From: Dehalococcoidia bacterium UBA6808
GTDB taxonomy: Bacteria; Chloroflexota; Dehalococcoidia; GIF9; UBA5629
Assembly: GCA_002452695.1 (NCBI GenBank)
Contig: DKFA01000010.1
Span: 1-13,263 of the forward strand
DNA length: 13,263 nucleotides
Reading direction: 5' to 3'
The translations under genes and the position numbers were made by a program. The notes below the pieces were generated by a model. The model saw nothing but the letters and a program-made list of their open reading frames with translations. It was not told the DNA's origin and searched no databases. Below, one piece after another: positions 1 to 8,355 of this stretch. Position 1 is the stretch's first letter. Each line of letters begins with the position of its first letter.

Positions 1-20
1 GGGAGGCGTTAACGCCTCCC
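1..20 (-). terminator. Strong palindromic hairpin, possible operon terminator
   Basis: The first 20 bases are a perfect palindrome, GGGAGGCG-TTAA-CGCCTCCC, which would fold into an 8-bp GC-rich stem with a 4-base loop. It lies about 40 bases after the stop codon of the solute-binding protein gene, read on the minus strand. That position and strength fit a transcription terminator, or a 3' mRNA-stabilising hairpin. The U-tract expected of an intrinsic terminator on the minus strand would fall outside the window, so the assignment is not proven. No T-run follows it on the plus strand. Confidence 0.5.
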
Positions 21-61
21 ACCATGCCTGCGGACAAACTTCTTTTATTATGTCTGATTCC

Positions 62-1696
62 TTACCTTTTGTCTATCCAGACATCAGGAAGAACCTGCAA
101 ACCCAGGGCGGCTTGCGGGTCTGCAATCTCGTCCATGCCCTTGACCCAGGGCTGCTTGATATAGTAATTGGTCATAATGTAGAGGGGTACCGCAGGGACT
201 TCATCCTCAAGGATGGGCAGCAACTGCTTGACAACCGCAATCCTCTTTTCCTTGTCAGGGAAGAGGTCCTGCTGGGCAGCGATAAGCTCATCTACCTTGG
301 GGTTGTTATACCCTGCCACGTTGCCGGCGCCTTTGCTGTGCCACTGCTGGCGGATGCTGTTATCCGGATCATAAGGCCTGCCTGTGAAGCAGGTCCAGAC
401 TGTCATGTCGTAATTGCCCGCGCGCCATTTGCTCAGGAAGGCCGCAGTATCGGCCTGAACGATTGTAGCTTCTATGCCGATTTCCTTGAGCATGGCTACA
501 ATAGGCTCGACAGCATTGCCGACCATTACCATATTGGCGGTATTCTGCAGGATGGTGGTCTTAAAGCCGTTGGGATATCCCGCCTCAGCCAGCAGCGCCT
601 TGGCCTTGGCTACATCGCGCTTGGGCAGGTCGGCCGGTTGCCTGCCCCCCCACTCGGCGAACCATGGGGCAAGATAACCGGTGCGGATGGCGCCTCCATC
701 CATGGCGGAACTGATCAGGCCGTCATAATCGATGGCATACTGAAGGGCCTGCCTGACCTGCTTGTTGGTAAAAGGTTCCTTTTTCAGGTTAAGCAGCAGG
801 CCCACCTCTACCATGCCGACGCCGTCCTGGATCTGTGTACCGGTAACTGACTTCTCAATGGCATCTCTGTTGACCTTGCTTTCGGAAGGCAGTACATCGA
901 TTGTGCCCGCACGGAAAGCAGCCAGCCTGGCGGCGTCGTCGGTCATAAAATAGATCTCTACTCCGTCGAGATAGGGCTTGCCTTTTTCAAAGTAGTCGGG
1001 ATTCCTCTTGAAAATTGCCTTAACGCCGCGGTCATACTCGGACATGATGAACGGACCGCTGCCGGCCCAGTTCTTCTCCACCCCGCCCGGCGCTTCAACG
1101 CATTCCTTGGGAATTGCCGCCAGGGTGCTGCCTGCAATATAGGCCAGGAAACCGGGGGCTTTCTTATTGGTAGTAACTTTAAACGTGTACTTGTCCACAG
1201 CCTGGCAGCTCTTCATGTCCAGGGTAGTGCGCGCCGGGTGCTTGTTTTCAGGATTTGCTACGCGGTTGAAGTGATAAGCCCAGTCATCAGCGGTTACTTC
1301 CCGACCGTTGACAGGGGGGATATTCTGCCATTTGAGGCCTTCCTGCAGATGGAAGGTATAGGTGAGGCCGTCAGGGCTGATTTCCCACGACTTTGCTGCC
1401 AGCGGTGAGACTTTGGCTTCGCGGTCGCTCTTGCCGTCCCAGCGAATAAGGGTCAGATTATAGCACTTAAGCAGCGCATATGTTGCTGCAGCGGTCAGGC
1501 CGGCTGTAAAAGTGTCAAGGCTGGGAGGGACCGTCCTCATGCCGATCTTGAGTATGCCTCCCGACTTCGGAGCTGTCGATGCCGGCTGCGTGCTGGTCGC
1601 CGGGGCTGGGGGCGCACATGACGCCAGAACCATAGCTGCTATCAGCATGCAGGCCAGGATCATCCAGGCCTTGTAGAAATGCTTGTTGCGTTTCAT
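62..1696 (-). CDS. ABC transporter substrate-binding lipoprotein, family 5 (SBP_bac_5)
   Basis: This is a 544-residue extracellular solute-binding protein of the peptide/nickel/opine type. The N-terminus is a lipoprotein signal peptide: basic residues (MKRNKHFYK), a hydrophobic core and the lipobox LASC with Cys27 as the lipidated residue. A Pro/Ala/Thr/Ser-rich spacer follows, then the family 5 fold. Visible family signatures are SPDGLTYTFHLQEGLKW, VTADDWAYHFNR, the GSGPF...RNPDYF block and the FTNKQVRQALQYAID helix. An in-frame ATG 14 codons upstream (at 1738) exists, but the start at 1696 has an AAGGAGGT site 4 bases away and begins exactly at the signal peptide. It is the last gene of the minus-strand cluster, 96 bp after a phosphodiesterase-like gene. 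No permease or ATPase gene is visible, so it may be an orphan binding protein that works with a transporter encoded elsewhere. The family binds oligopeptides, nickel, heme, glycosides and others; the ligand here cannot be read from the sequence. Confidence 0.93.
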   Translation of the reverse strand: MKRNKHFYKAWMILACMLIAAMVLASCAPPAPATSTQPASTAPKSGGILKIGMRTVPPSLDTFTAGLTAAATYALLKCYNLTLIRWDGKSDREAKVSPLAAKSWEISPDGLTYTFHLQEGLKWQNIPPVNGREVTADDWAYHFNRVANPENKHPARTTLDMKSCQAVDKYTFKVTTNKKAPGFLAYIAGSTLAAIPKECVEAPGGVEKNWAGSGPFIMSEYDRGVKAIFKRNPDYFEKGKPYLDGVEIYFMTDDAARLAAFRAGTIDVLPSESKVNRDAIEKSVTGTQIQDGVGMVEVGLLLNLKKEPFTNKQVRQALQYAIDYDGLISSAMDGGAIRTGYLAPWFAEWGGRQPADLPKRDVAKAKALLAEAGYPNGFKTTILQNTANMVMVGNAVEPIVAMLKEIGIEATIVQADTAAFLSKWRAGNYDMTVWTCFTGRPYDPDNSIRQQWHSKGAGNVAGYNNPKVDELIAAQQDLFPDKEKRIAVVKQLLPILEDEVPAVPLYIMTNYYIKQPWVKGMDEIADPQAALGLQVLPDVWIDKR

Positions 1697-1700
1697 TGAT

Positions 1701-1708
1701 ACCTCCTT
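1701..1708 (-). promoter_or_regulatory. Strong Shine-Dalgarno that fixes the solute-binding protein start
   Basis: On the minus strand AAGGAGGT lies 4 bases before the ATG at 1696-1694. This near-perfect anti-16S match argues for translation from 1696 rather than from the upstream in-frame ATG at 1738. The upstream ATG has no comparable site and would put a non-signal-like extension in front of the lipoprotein signal. Confidence 0.85.
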
Positions 1709-1792
1709 TTTAATGTTGAAAATACTGTAACTGCTCAATCAATTTAAACCATCTGCTACCACCCCTCATAAATTATTTTCAGCGTATGTTAA

Positions 1793-3799
1793 TTAAGCGC
1801 ACTCATGCTTGTCCCAGGGCTGGCGTTCTCCGCGCTGCAGGGCTGTCTCCATCCTGGCCAGACCTGCTTTCAGCTTGGCAATTTCTTCCGCTTTCATATT
1901 GGGATTCTTCAAAGCCTGGTAGAGAATGGCGCCCTCGGCCTGCTCCGGCAAAGGGAGGTCCATCAGGTAGCAGATAGTGGGCACGATATCGATCAGGCTG
2001 CAGTTCCTTTCCAGGCGGTAACCCTTCTTGATACCGGGACCGTTAAAGGCCAGCAGGCCTTTGAGTGAACCGACTCCCCATTCAGCTGCGGGCAGGATAT
2101 TCCCGTGCTGGCCAGAGTACCAGGGATAAAGGGCATAAATAACGTCTCCGACGCGGTCCCCGTAAAGGCCAAGGATGCGCGCATCATTCTTGCTTAAAGC
2201 CAGCGATACCGGCCTTTTGCCCGTGGCCGGATCGACGTAAGAATACAGCGCGTCGATGATCTGCTGCTGCACCTTCTCATAGTCAGCCGGATCGACGATA
2301 CCTTCGGGATCACGGCCCTTGAGGTTGATATAAATGTATATCGTGCGCTGCGGGAAGCACTTGGATTTCTTCACATCGGGACGCAGGCTCTGTATCCTGA
2401 CTTCATCCATCAGCCCGTCGCCGCGTACAGTGGCAGGTACGTAGGCAGCCTGTTTCTCCTGCAACGCCGCCAGGCCGGCCGGGACCAGTATCTTATACGG
2501 ATCAAAGACAGGCCCGTCAGCTACTGCTCCATGGTCCGAAACAAGAATGACCAGCGTTTCCCTACCACACTGCTCGAGGATCTGTTCCAGCATCTTGTCC
2601 TGGGCCTGGTAGATCCTCAGATGTGCGTCCCATGCCTGTTTGCGCCTGGCCTCATCCTTGTTCAGTTCGGGGTACATGGAGGTCAGGATCATGTGATAGG
2701 CCCAGTCGGGTGAATGGGCATGCATATAGAAGAGGTCCCATTCATGTTTGCCGAGAAGAGTGGCAGCCGCATCGGCCAGCCACTGAGTATAAAACTCATT
2801 GATCTCAACGAAGGTGTCCAGATCGAACCAGTCCATGGCATAGCCGATCACGCCGCCGCCAGGCAGGATGGCGCCGTCTTTGGAGACCAGTTCCGCAGCA
2901 ATGTTCTCCGGATCGCTCCAGCCTGAATAAGTCCACATGGCGCTGATATAGAAGCGCAGGTTTTCAGCATCATCGGAAAGCTCTACCAGCTTGCAACGGA
3001 AAGACGCCTGCTTGACGGAACCGTCCTTCATCTTTATGTCGGTGGTGATAACCGGGCTCCATTCACCAACGGCCAGCGTGCAAAACGCGTCTTTAAAGTT
3101 CCTGGTGGGCGACAGTGTTACACGGTCATACCCGTTATCACCGGACTGTCGGGCCATCGCATACCAGACTGTTTCGGCTACATCTGATTCGGAACCTCTG
3201 AAATCCAGTTTGGCAGCAATCTCCAGCGGCTCCTGTTCTTTTTTGGGCAGGTTGGTCCAGCCTTTGGCAGGCTGGAAGGAGCCCTTAATGCCGCGCGGAT
3301 AAAACCCGGTGGTGATAAGGTGGTCATAGCAAAGGTTGACCACGCCGGTCATGCCCTTAATGCCGTCACGTTTCTCAGTTACCGTCAGGCCTCGTCCGCC
3401 CACAACGATGCCGTTCTTCATTTTCATCGGCCAGGAACCAGGGTAGTTCAGCACAATACATTTCTTGCCCGCCTTATCAGCGGCATCCCAGATATATTCT
3501 GCCTGCAGGCGTTCGCTGCTGAAAGCCTGGACAACATTGGTCGTATCAGGTGTGGCGCCGGGGATCGGCACGTGAAAATCAGTGATGCCGTGTGTGCCGG
3601 GCCAGGCGCCCGTAGCTATAGAAGCCCAGTTGGGCGGCGTAATAGTCGGATAAGGGACCAGGCAGTTTTCCGCTATTACACCACCCTCGACGAGCTTTTT
3701 AAAGGTAGGCAGATGACCCTCTCGAATATGCTGCTCAATCAGGTGCGGCAAGGCACAGTCAAGGCCGATAAGCGCTACTTTTTTAGGTGTTTTTTCCAT
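1793..3799 (-). CDS. Alkaline-phosphatase-superfamily protein (type I phosphodiesterase/nucleotide pyrophosphatase-like), copy 1
   Basis: This 668-residue protein belongs to the alkaline phosphatase superfamily, NPP-like branch, whose members hydrolyse phosphate or phosphonate esters with two metal ions. The full metal and nucleophile set can be traced: Asp14 (IGLDCA), candidate nucleophile Thr54 followed by Asn57 (TPPNW), Asp365 and His369 (SPDWAYH), Asp422-His423 (VSDHG) and His565 (SGQHG). There is no signal peptide or membrane segment, so it is probably cytoplasmic. AAAGGAGC lies a few bases before the ATG. The gene is 27 bp downstream of a close paralogue and probably arose by tandem duplication. 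The two proteins align without gaps for about 450 residues, then differ around residues 450-485, before a nearly identical C-terminus. Within the superfamily, phosphodiesterase, phosphomutase-like and sulfatase activities are all possible. The NPP-like motif order favours a phosphodiester or pyrophosphate substrate, but the true substrate is unknown. Confidence 0.9.
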   Translation of the reverse strand: MEKTPKKVALIGLDCALPHLIEQHIREGHLPTFKKLVEGGVIAENCLVPYPTITPPNWASIATGAWPGTHGITDFHVPIPGATPDTTNVVQAFSSERLQAEYIWDAADKAGKKCIVLNYPGSWPMKMKNGIVVGGRGLTVTEKRDGIKGMTGVVNLCYDHLITTGFYPRGIKGSFQPAKGWTNLPKKEQEPLEIAAKLDFRGSESDVAETVWYAMARQSGDNGYDRVTLSPTRNFKDAFCTLAVGEWSPVITTDIKMKDGSVKQASFRCKLVELSDDAENLRFYISAMWTYSGWSDPENIAAELVSKDGAILPGGGVIGYAMDWFDLDTFVEINEFYTQWLADAAATLLGKHEWDLFYMHAHSPDWAYHMILTSMYPELNKDEARRKQAWDAHLRIYQAQDKMLEQILEQCGRETLVILVSDHGAVADGPVFDPYKILVPAGLAALQEKQAAYVPATVRGDGLMDEVRIQSLRPDVKKSKCFPQRTIYIYINLKGRDPEGIVDPADYEKVQQQIIDALYSYVDPATGKRPVSLALSKNDARILGLYGDRVGDVIYALYPWYSGQHGNILPAAEWGVGSLKGLLAFNGPGIKKGYRLERNCSLIDIVPTICYLMDLPLPEQAEGAILYQALKNPNMKAEEIAKLKAGLARMETALQRGERQPWDKHECA
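1797..1921 (-). repeat. 3'-end repeat, copy A (121 of 125 bases identical to 3831-3955)
   Basis: The last 125 coding bases of phosphodiesterase-like copy 1 match those of copy 2 at 121 positions by manual comparison; the terminal 56 bases are identical. The 5' parts of the two genes encode similarly conserved protein but carry many silent differences. The block therefore looks like a converted or recently exchanged tract within an older duplication. Confidence 0.85.
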
Positions 3800-3826
3800 C
3801 GTAATGCTCCTTTTGCCTTGAGTCCA

Positions 3827-5842
3827 TCAGGCGCACTCATGCTTGTCCCAGGGCTGGCGTTCTCCGCGCTGCAGGGCTGTCTCCATTCTGGCCAGACCCG
3901 ATTTCAACTTGGCAATTTCTTCCGCTTTCATATTGGGATTCTTCAAAGCCTGGTAAACAACGGCGCCCTCGGCCTGCTCCGGCAAAGGCAGGTCCATCAT
4001 ATAGCAGATGGTGGGCACGATATCGATCAGGCTGGTATTGCGGGTCAGGCGCGCGCCCTTCTTGAAACCGGGGCCGGTAAAGGTCAGCAGTCCCCTCAGG
4101 TCGCCCACACCCCATTTGGCCGCAGGCAGGATCATGCCGTGCTGTCCCGAAAACCAGGGGTAAAGCGCATAGACCACGTCACCCACATGGTCGCCGTACA
4201 GGCCCAGTATGCGGGCATCCTGCTTGGTCAGACACAGCGACACCGGACGCTTGCCGGTTACGGGGTCGACATAGGTATACATGGCATCGATGATCTGCTG
4301 CTGTACCTTTTCGTAATCAGCCGGATCGACGATGCCTTCGGGATCGCGCCCCTTGAGGTTGACATAGATATAGCAGGTGCGCTGCGCCAGCGCCTTGCAC
4401 TTCTTGTAATCCGGCTTGTTGGCCGCCTCATAACCCCTGGTGATCTCACCCATGAAATGGGCCGCCCGCCCGAACTCCACCTTGTCTTTCTTCTCAGTTT
4501 TGGTCAGTTCCGCCAGGCCGGCTTTGGCCAGGCAGTCATACGGGTTGAAGGCTGCCCCATCGGCGACTGCGCCATGGTCCGACACCAGAATTACGGCAGT
4601 ATCTTTGTCCAGCACGGCCAGGATATCGGACAGCAGTTTATCCTGCGCCTGGTAAATTCTGAGATGAGCGTCCCAGGCTGCCTTGCGTCTGGCTTCATCC
4701 TTGGTGACGTTGGGATCCATATCTGTCAATATCATGTGATAGGACCAGTCGGGGGAATGAGCGTGCATGAAGAACAGGTCCCACTCATGTTTGGTCAGCA
4801 GTGTCGTGGCAGCATCGGATAACCACTGGGTATAGAACCCGCCGATCTCAACAAAGGTATCGAGGTCGAACCACTCGAGCGCGTAACCGAGTACGCCGCC
4901 GCCGGTGGCAAAGATGCCGTCCTTCGATTCGATCTCCTTGTATATCTCGGGCGGCTGACACCAGCCTGAGGTTGCGCCCATGCTGGTAATGTAGAGACGG
5001 AAGTCCTCGGCATCGTCAGATAGCTCGACCAGCTTGCAGCGGAAGAACACTTCCACCTGCGAGCCGTCAGTCATTTTAATATTGGTGATGATACGGGGGC
5101 TCCACTCGCCACGTTTCAGCGTGCAGAGAGCGTCTTTACAGTCTTTGGATGTAGATAAAACGGCAGTATCATAGCCATCGCCGGTTGATTGGTAAACCAG
5201 CACATGCCAGATGGTTTCGGCCGGCTTGGCCAACGAAGCTGCAAATTTGAGTTTGGCTGACATGAAAAGAGGATCGCCTGCATTATCGGGTACGTTCTTC
5301 CAGTCCAAGGCCGGCTCAAAGTTCCCTTTGATGGCTGACGGGTAAAGCCCATTGGTGATAAGGGCATCTGCGCAGACCATCGATTTTGCGCCCATGCCAG
5401 GCATGCCGTCCCTCATCTCCGATACAGACAGGCCGCTGCCCCCGACCATGATGCCGTTCTTCATTTTGGACGGCCAGGACCCCGGGTAATTGAGCACAAC
5501 ACATTTCTTGCCGGCTTTATCGGCGGCATCCCACAAATACTCAGCCTGACAACGCTCGCTGCTGAAAGACTGCACGATATTTTCATTATTGGGGATGGTC
5601 CCGGGAATGTGCGCATGGAAATCGGTCACCCCGTGCGTTCCCGGCCAGGCCCCTGTGGCAATTGAAGCCCAGTTAGGCGGTGTAATAGTAGGGTAAGGAA
5701 CCAGACAGTTCTCCGAGAAAACTCCCCCCTCGATCAGCTTCTTGAAAGTGGGAAGGTGCCCCTCCCTGATATGCTGCTCGATAAGGTGGGGCAATGCGCA
5801 GTCCAACCCGATTACAGCAAATTTCTTAGGTGTGTTCGCCAT
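3827..5842 (-). CDS. Alkaline-phosphatase-superfamily protein (type I phosphodiesterase/nucleotide pyrophosphatase-like), copy 2
   Basis: This 671-residue paralogue lies just upstream of copy 1 in the operon. It keeps the same catalytic set: Asp14, Thr54 with Asn57, Asp365/His369 (SPDWSYH), Asp422-His423 (VSDHG) and His568 (SGQHG). Both copies are therefore expected to be active metal-dependent hydrolases rather than one being decayed. Differences concentrate around residues 150-260 and in the Lys/Glu-rich stretch near 447-480, regions that could shape the substrate pocket. It has no export signal. AAGGAGA precedes the ATG by an A-rich spacer. The start lies 58 bp after the acyl-CoA ligase stop, and the stop lies 27 bp before copy 1. 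The context suggests the pair acts on an ester connected with the acid activated by the ligase, but that is inference; no substrate is known. Confidence 0.9.
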   Translation of the reverse strand: MANTPKKFAVIGLDCALPHLIEQHIREGHLPTFKKLIEGGVFSENCLVPYPTITPPNWASIATGAWPGTHGVTDFHAHIPGTIPNNENIVQSFSSERCQAEYLWDAADKAGKKCVVLNYPGSWPSKMKNGIMVGGSGLSVSEMRDGMPGMGAKSMVCADALITNGLYPSAIKGNFEPALDWKNVPDNAGDPLFMSAKLKFAASLAKPAETIWHVLVYQSTGDGYDTAVLSTSKDCKDALCTLKRGEWSPRIITNIKMTDGSQVEVFFRCKLVELSDDAEDFRLYITSMGATSGWCQPPEIYKEIESKDGIFATGGGVLGYALEWFDLDTFVEIGGFYTQWLSDAATTLLTKHEWDLFFMHAHSPDWSYHMILTDMDPNVTKDEARRKAAWDAHLRIYQAQDKLLSDILAVLDKDTAVILVSDHGAVADGAAFNPYDCLAKAGLAELTKTEKKDKVEFGRAAHFMGEITRGYEAANKPDYKKCKALAQRTCYIYVNLKGRDPEGIVDPADYEKVQQQIIDAMYTYVDPVTGKRPVSLCLTKQDARILGLYGDHVGDVVYALYPWFSGQHGMILPAAKWGVGDLRGLLTFTGPGFKKGARLTRNTSLIDIVPTICYMMDLPLPEQAEGAVVYQALKNPNMKAEEIAKLKSGLARMETALQRGERQPWDKHECA
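3831..3955 (-). repeat. 3'-end repeat, copy B (partner of 1797-1921)
   Basis: This is the 3' coding end of phosphodiesterase-like copy 2. It differs from copy A at only four positions, and both encode the shared C-terminus ending RQPWDKHECA. Direct repeats of this size about 2 kb apart could also recombine to delete or expand the gene pair. Confidence 0.85.
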
Positions 5843-5900
5843 TTTTTTTCTCCTTAATTTTTATATCTTTAATTTAATAAAGCCCTATACTTTCATTGAA

Positions 5901-7499
5901 TCATCCCAGCTTACGCAGCTCCGTCCTCATTATTTTGCCCATATTATTCCTGGGAATACTATCTACAAACTGCACCTGTTTGGGCATCTTGAACTTGGGC
6001 AGAAAGGGAGCGCAGTGCTCGATGATCTCAACTTCAGTGCACCTCTCGCCCTTTTTCAGAACCACGAAGGCCTTGATCTCCTCGCCATAGATTCTGTCGG
6101 GAATGCCGACAACGGCGGCATCCGCAACCTTCTCGTGCTTGCAGATGACTTCCTCCACTTCCATCGGTGTCACATTTTCGCCGCCGCGGATGATAAGGTC
6201 CTTCTTGCGGCCGGTTATGAAGAAATAACCGTCGGCATCGCGGCGACCCAGATCGCCCGTATGCAGCCAGCCGTTCCTCATGGTCTCGGCCGTATCCTGT
6301 GGCAGGTTCCAGTAGCCCTTCATCAGGGCCGGACCCCTGACGCAGATCTCACCCTCCCTGCCGTCGGGCAAGGGATTGTCATTATTGTCAAGGACGCTGA
6401 TCGTATTGCACTCACTGATCTTCGTGCCCACTGAGCCGTATTTGGGAATGCGGTCGTAGGGATTCAGGGTCAGGCCGCTGCCCGTCTCGGTCATGCCCCA
6501 GCCTTCATGGATATGCAGTCCGGTCTTTTCGAACCACTTGAGGCCGACTTCCGGGTCCAGCCTGGCGCCGCCTGCGCTGCAGACCTGCAAAGAGGACAGG
6601 TCATATTTGCCGAAATCGGGGTGGTCCATTAGCTGAACATACATAGTAGGCACAAGGGCGATGTTGCCAATGCCGAAATCCTGGATGGTCTTGAGCACAA
6701 GCGTTGGGTTCCATCCCTTTAATACCACATATTTGCAGCCGTTCATGTTCTGGAAGCCCAGCGACATGATTCCCATAATATGTGACAGCGGTAAAACCAT
6801 CAGGTAGATTAAATTCCTGTCCATACCTGTTACCTTTTGCGAACACTCGCTGATCTTATAGACGCCGGGCATAAGAGCCCGCCTGTTGTTTTCCAGCGTA
6901 AGGGATACCTGCGTCAGGTGCCGGTAGGACTGGCCATTGCCAATCAGCCAGAGCGTGTAATGAGTATGCATTACCCCCTTGGGATTGCCCGTTGTGCCCG
7001 AAGTGTAGATCAGGGCAGCGAGTTCATCGCAGTCCATATCTTCGATCTGCAAGGCATCGCCATTCTCCGCCAGCAGCTTATGGAAGTAAATCGTATCAGG
7101 CATGCCATCCGTATCCACGAGGATGACGTGCGCCAGGTCAGGAGCGCCTTTCTGGATGGCCCGGACCGAAGGCAGATGATCGGAACTGGTAATGATGGCC
7201 CTGGCGCCGCTGTCTTTGCAGATGTAGGCAGCCTGCTCCTGCCTCAGGTTGGGGACCATCGGGATAATCACAGCCCCAATCCTGTAGATGGCGTTGAAGG
7301 CAACCAGTATTTCGACGCAGTTGGCCAGCTTGGTTACAATACGGTCGCCGCGCTGGATCCCCAGTTTTTTCAATCCGTTGCCCAGGCGGTTGGCCATCCT
7401 GTTCATTTCCAGGTTGGTATACCACTTGCCGTCCCAGTAGCACATGGGATACTCGCCATACTTGCGGACGCCGTCTTCAAAAATATTCGCCAGATTCAT
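5901..7499 (-). CDS. AMP-forming acyl-CoA ligase (ANL superfamily)
   Basis: This 532-residue adenylate-forming enzyme activates a carboxylic acid with ATP to an acyl-AMP and then forms the CoA thioester. The core motifs are all present: the P-loop YTSGTTGNPKG (165-175), the GWGMTETG block (333-340), HTGDLG (413-418), the hinge region GRKKDLIIRGGENV (430-443) and the C-terminal PRNNMGK with catalytic Lys522. Length and motif spacing fit medium/long-chain fatty acyl-CoA synthetases or aryl/carboxylate-CoA ligases. The stretch between MHTH (177-180) and LPLSH (236-240) is about 55 residues and looks longer than in many relatives, so an insertion is possible. AGAGGT precedes the ATG. It lies 105 bp after the TetR gene and 58 bp before the twin phosphodiesterases on the same strand, so it is probably co-transcribed. 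The acid substrate cannot be named from sequence. Confidence 0.93.
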   Translation of the reverse strand: MNLANIFEDGVRKYGEYPMCYWDGKWYTNLEMNRMANRLGNGLKKLGIQRGDRIVTKLANCVEILVAFNAIYRIGAVIIPMVPNLRQEQAAYICKDSGARAIITSSDHLPSVRAIQKGAPDLAHVILVDTDGMPDTIYFHKLLAENGDALQIEDMDCDELAALIYTSGTTGNPKGVMHTHYTLWLIGNGQSYRHLTQVSLTLENNRRALMPGVYKISECSQKVTGMDRNLIYLMVLPLSHIMGIMSLGFQNMNGCKYVVLKGWNPTLVLKTIQDFGIGNIALVPTMYVQLMDHPDFGKYDLSSLQVCSAGGARLDPEVGLKWFEKTGLHIHEGWGMTETGSGLTLNPYDRIPKYGSVGTKISECNTISVLDNNDNPLPDGREGEICVRGPALMKGYWNLPQDTAETMRNGWLHTGDLGRRDADGYFFITGRKKDLIIRGGENVTPMEVEEVICKHEKVADAAVVGIPDRIYGEEIKAFVVLKKGERCTEVEIIEHCAPFLPKFKMPKQVQFVDSIPRNNMGKIMRTELRKLG

Positions 7500-7604
7500 A
7501 ATTTACCTCTTCACACAGACCATACGTTAAAACCTGCCACAATAAGAGCTTTGACTTCTGATATAAATAGAACAGCGCAAACAATACGGGCTCGTTCTCA
7601 CAGG

Positions 7605-8285
7605 TCAGCTCGTATTTGTCGTTGCGGCAACCTGATAGGGTTGTCTCTTTTGCGTAACGTCTTCCTTACAACACACTAATCTCAATACATGTTCCTTTTG
7701 CTGGTTGACATACTGGTCAATATTGTATTTTTTTGAGTACATCGGGTAGTGCAACGACCACATCAGACCCATGGACATTATATTGCGTGCAATCAGCCAG
7801 GGATCCTCGGCAGTAAAAACGCCGGCATCCCTGCCTTTGACGATGATCTTCTCAAACAGCGACTCGATCAGGTCGGACGACTCGATGATGAGCAGCTTGA
7901 TGCTCGGCCTGAACGAGTTGAAATCCCTGGTGACGAAGTAGGTATTCGCTCTGTACTGGTCATGCATGCGCAGGTGCTTCTCCGTGGCGGATAGCAACGC
8001 CTGCACTGGTTCCAGCTTCTCTATATCATCCTCGAGCTCACGGGTAAAAGTATATATGCGTGAGTAGTTGTTGCGTATCACAAGTGTCACCAGGTCGTCT
8101 TTTTTGCCGATATAGTTATACAGGTTGGCCGGAGTCATGTTGCACACCTTGCCGATATCTTTCATGGTGGTCTGATCATAACCCTTCCTGGCAAAAAGCC
8201 TGGTGGCGCTTTTGACGATCTGCTCCCGCCGCTCCTGCACAAACTGCTCATTACTGCTGGCGGTTTTTATGCCGTGTAATTTCAC
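7605..8285 (-). CDS. TetR/AcrR-family transcriptional regulator
   Basis: This 226-residue one-component repressor-type regulator has its TetR_N helix-turn-helix at residues 19-65. The pattern is clear: REQIVKSATRLFARKGYDQTTMKDIGKVCNMTPANLYNYIGKKDDL in order, given here only for positions 20-26 (REQIVKS), 40-47 (TMKDIGKV) and 50-58 (MTPANLYNY). The rest is the variable helical ligand-binding and dimerisation domain. The start is GTG at 8285-8283. An in-frame TAA sits directly before it, the next Met (41) lies inside the DNA-binding domain, and GGAGGG is 11 bases upstream. It is first in the minus-strand cluster, about 50 bases after a strong promoter whose -10 is covered by a dyad. That arrangement suggests autoregulation and control of the downstream ligase, phosphodiesterases and binding protein. 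An acyl-CoA or the free acid is a plausible inducer, by analogy with TetR regulators of fatty-acid genes. Confidence 0.93.
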   Translation of the reverse strand: MKLHGIKTASSNEQFVQERREQIVKSATRLFARKGYDQTTMKDIGKVCNMTPANLYNYIGKKDDLVTLVIRNNYSRIYTFTRELEDDIEKLEPVQALLSATEKHLRMHDQYRANTYFVTRDFNSFRPSIKLLIIESSDLIESLFEKIIVKGRDAGVFTAEDPWLIARNIMSMGLMWSLHYPMYSKKYNIDQYVNQQKEHVLRLVCCKEDVTQKRQPYQVAATTNTS

Positions 8286-8339
8286 TTAACGTTCACCCTC
8301 CGAGCGTTTCTGAATCCCGAGTCAGTGAATTACTATTTA

Positions 8340-8355
8340 TTCAGTATAGACTGAA
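8340..8355. promoter_or_regulatory. 16-bp dyad, probable TetR operator
   Basis: TTCAGT-ATAG-ACTGAA is a perfect inverted repeat with 6-bp arms. It covers the whole -10 element and part of the spacer of the tetR promoter. TetR-family proteins bind short dyads as dimers, so this is the best candidate for the autoregulatory operator. Binding here would block RNA polymerase. Confidence 0.6.

Noticed and set aside
50..850. A 266-codon plus-strand open frame antisense to the solute-binding protein
   Set aside because: No family resemblance and no ribosome site; fully covered by a strongly supported gene.
1697..1738. The 14-codon N-terminal extension of the solute-binding protein from ATG 1738
   Set aside because: No Shine-Dalgarno there, while ATG 1696 has AAGGAGGT at ideal spacing and starts a normal lipoprotein signal peptide.
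3320..4822. A 500-codon plus-strand open frame antisense to both phosphodiesterase genes
   Set aside because: It lies entirely opposite two genes with full catalytic motifs, spans their junction, has no recognisable domain or ribosome site, and parallels the same antisense frame in the duplicated copy (1805-2068). It is a codon-bias shadow.
6837..7679. A 280-codon plus-strand open frame antisense to the acyl-CoA ligase and the end of tetR
   Set aside because: It runs across two real genes and the gap between them; the composition looks like a reversed reading of ANL motifs.
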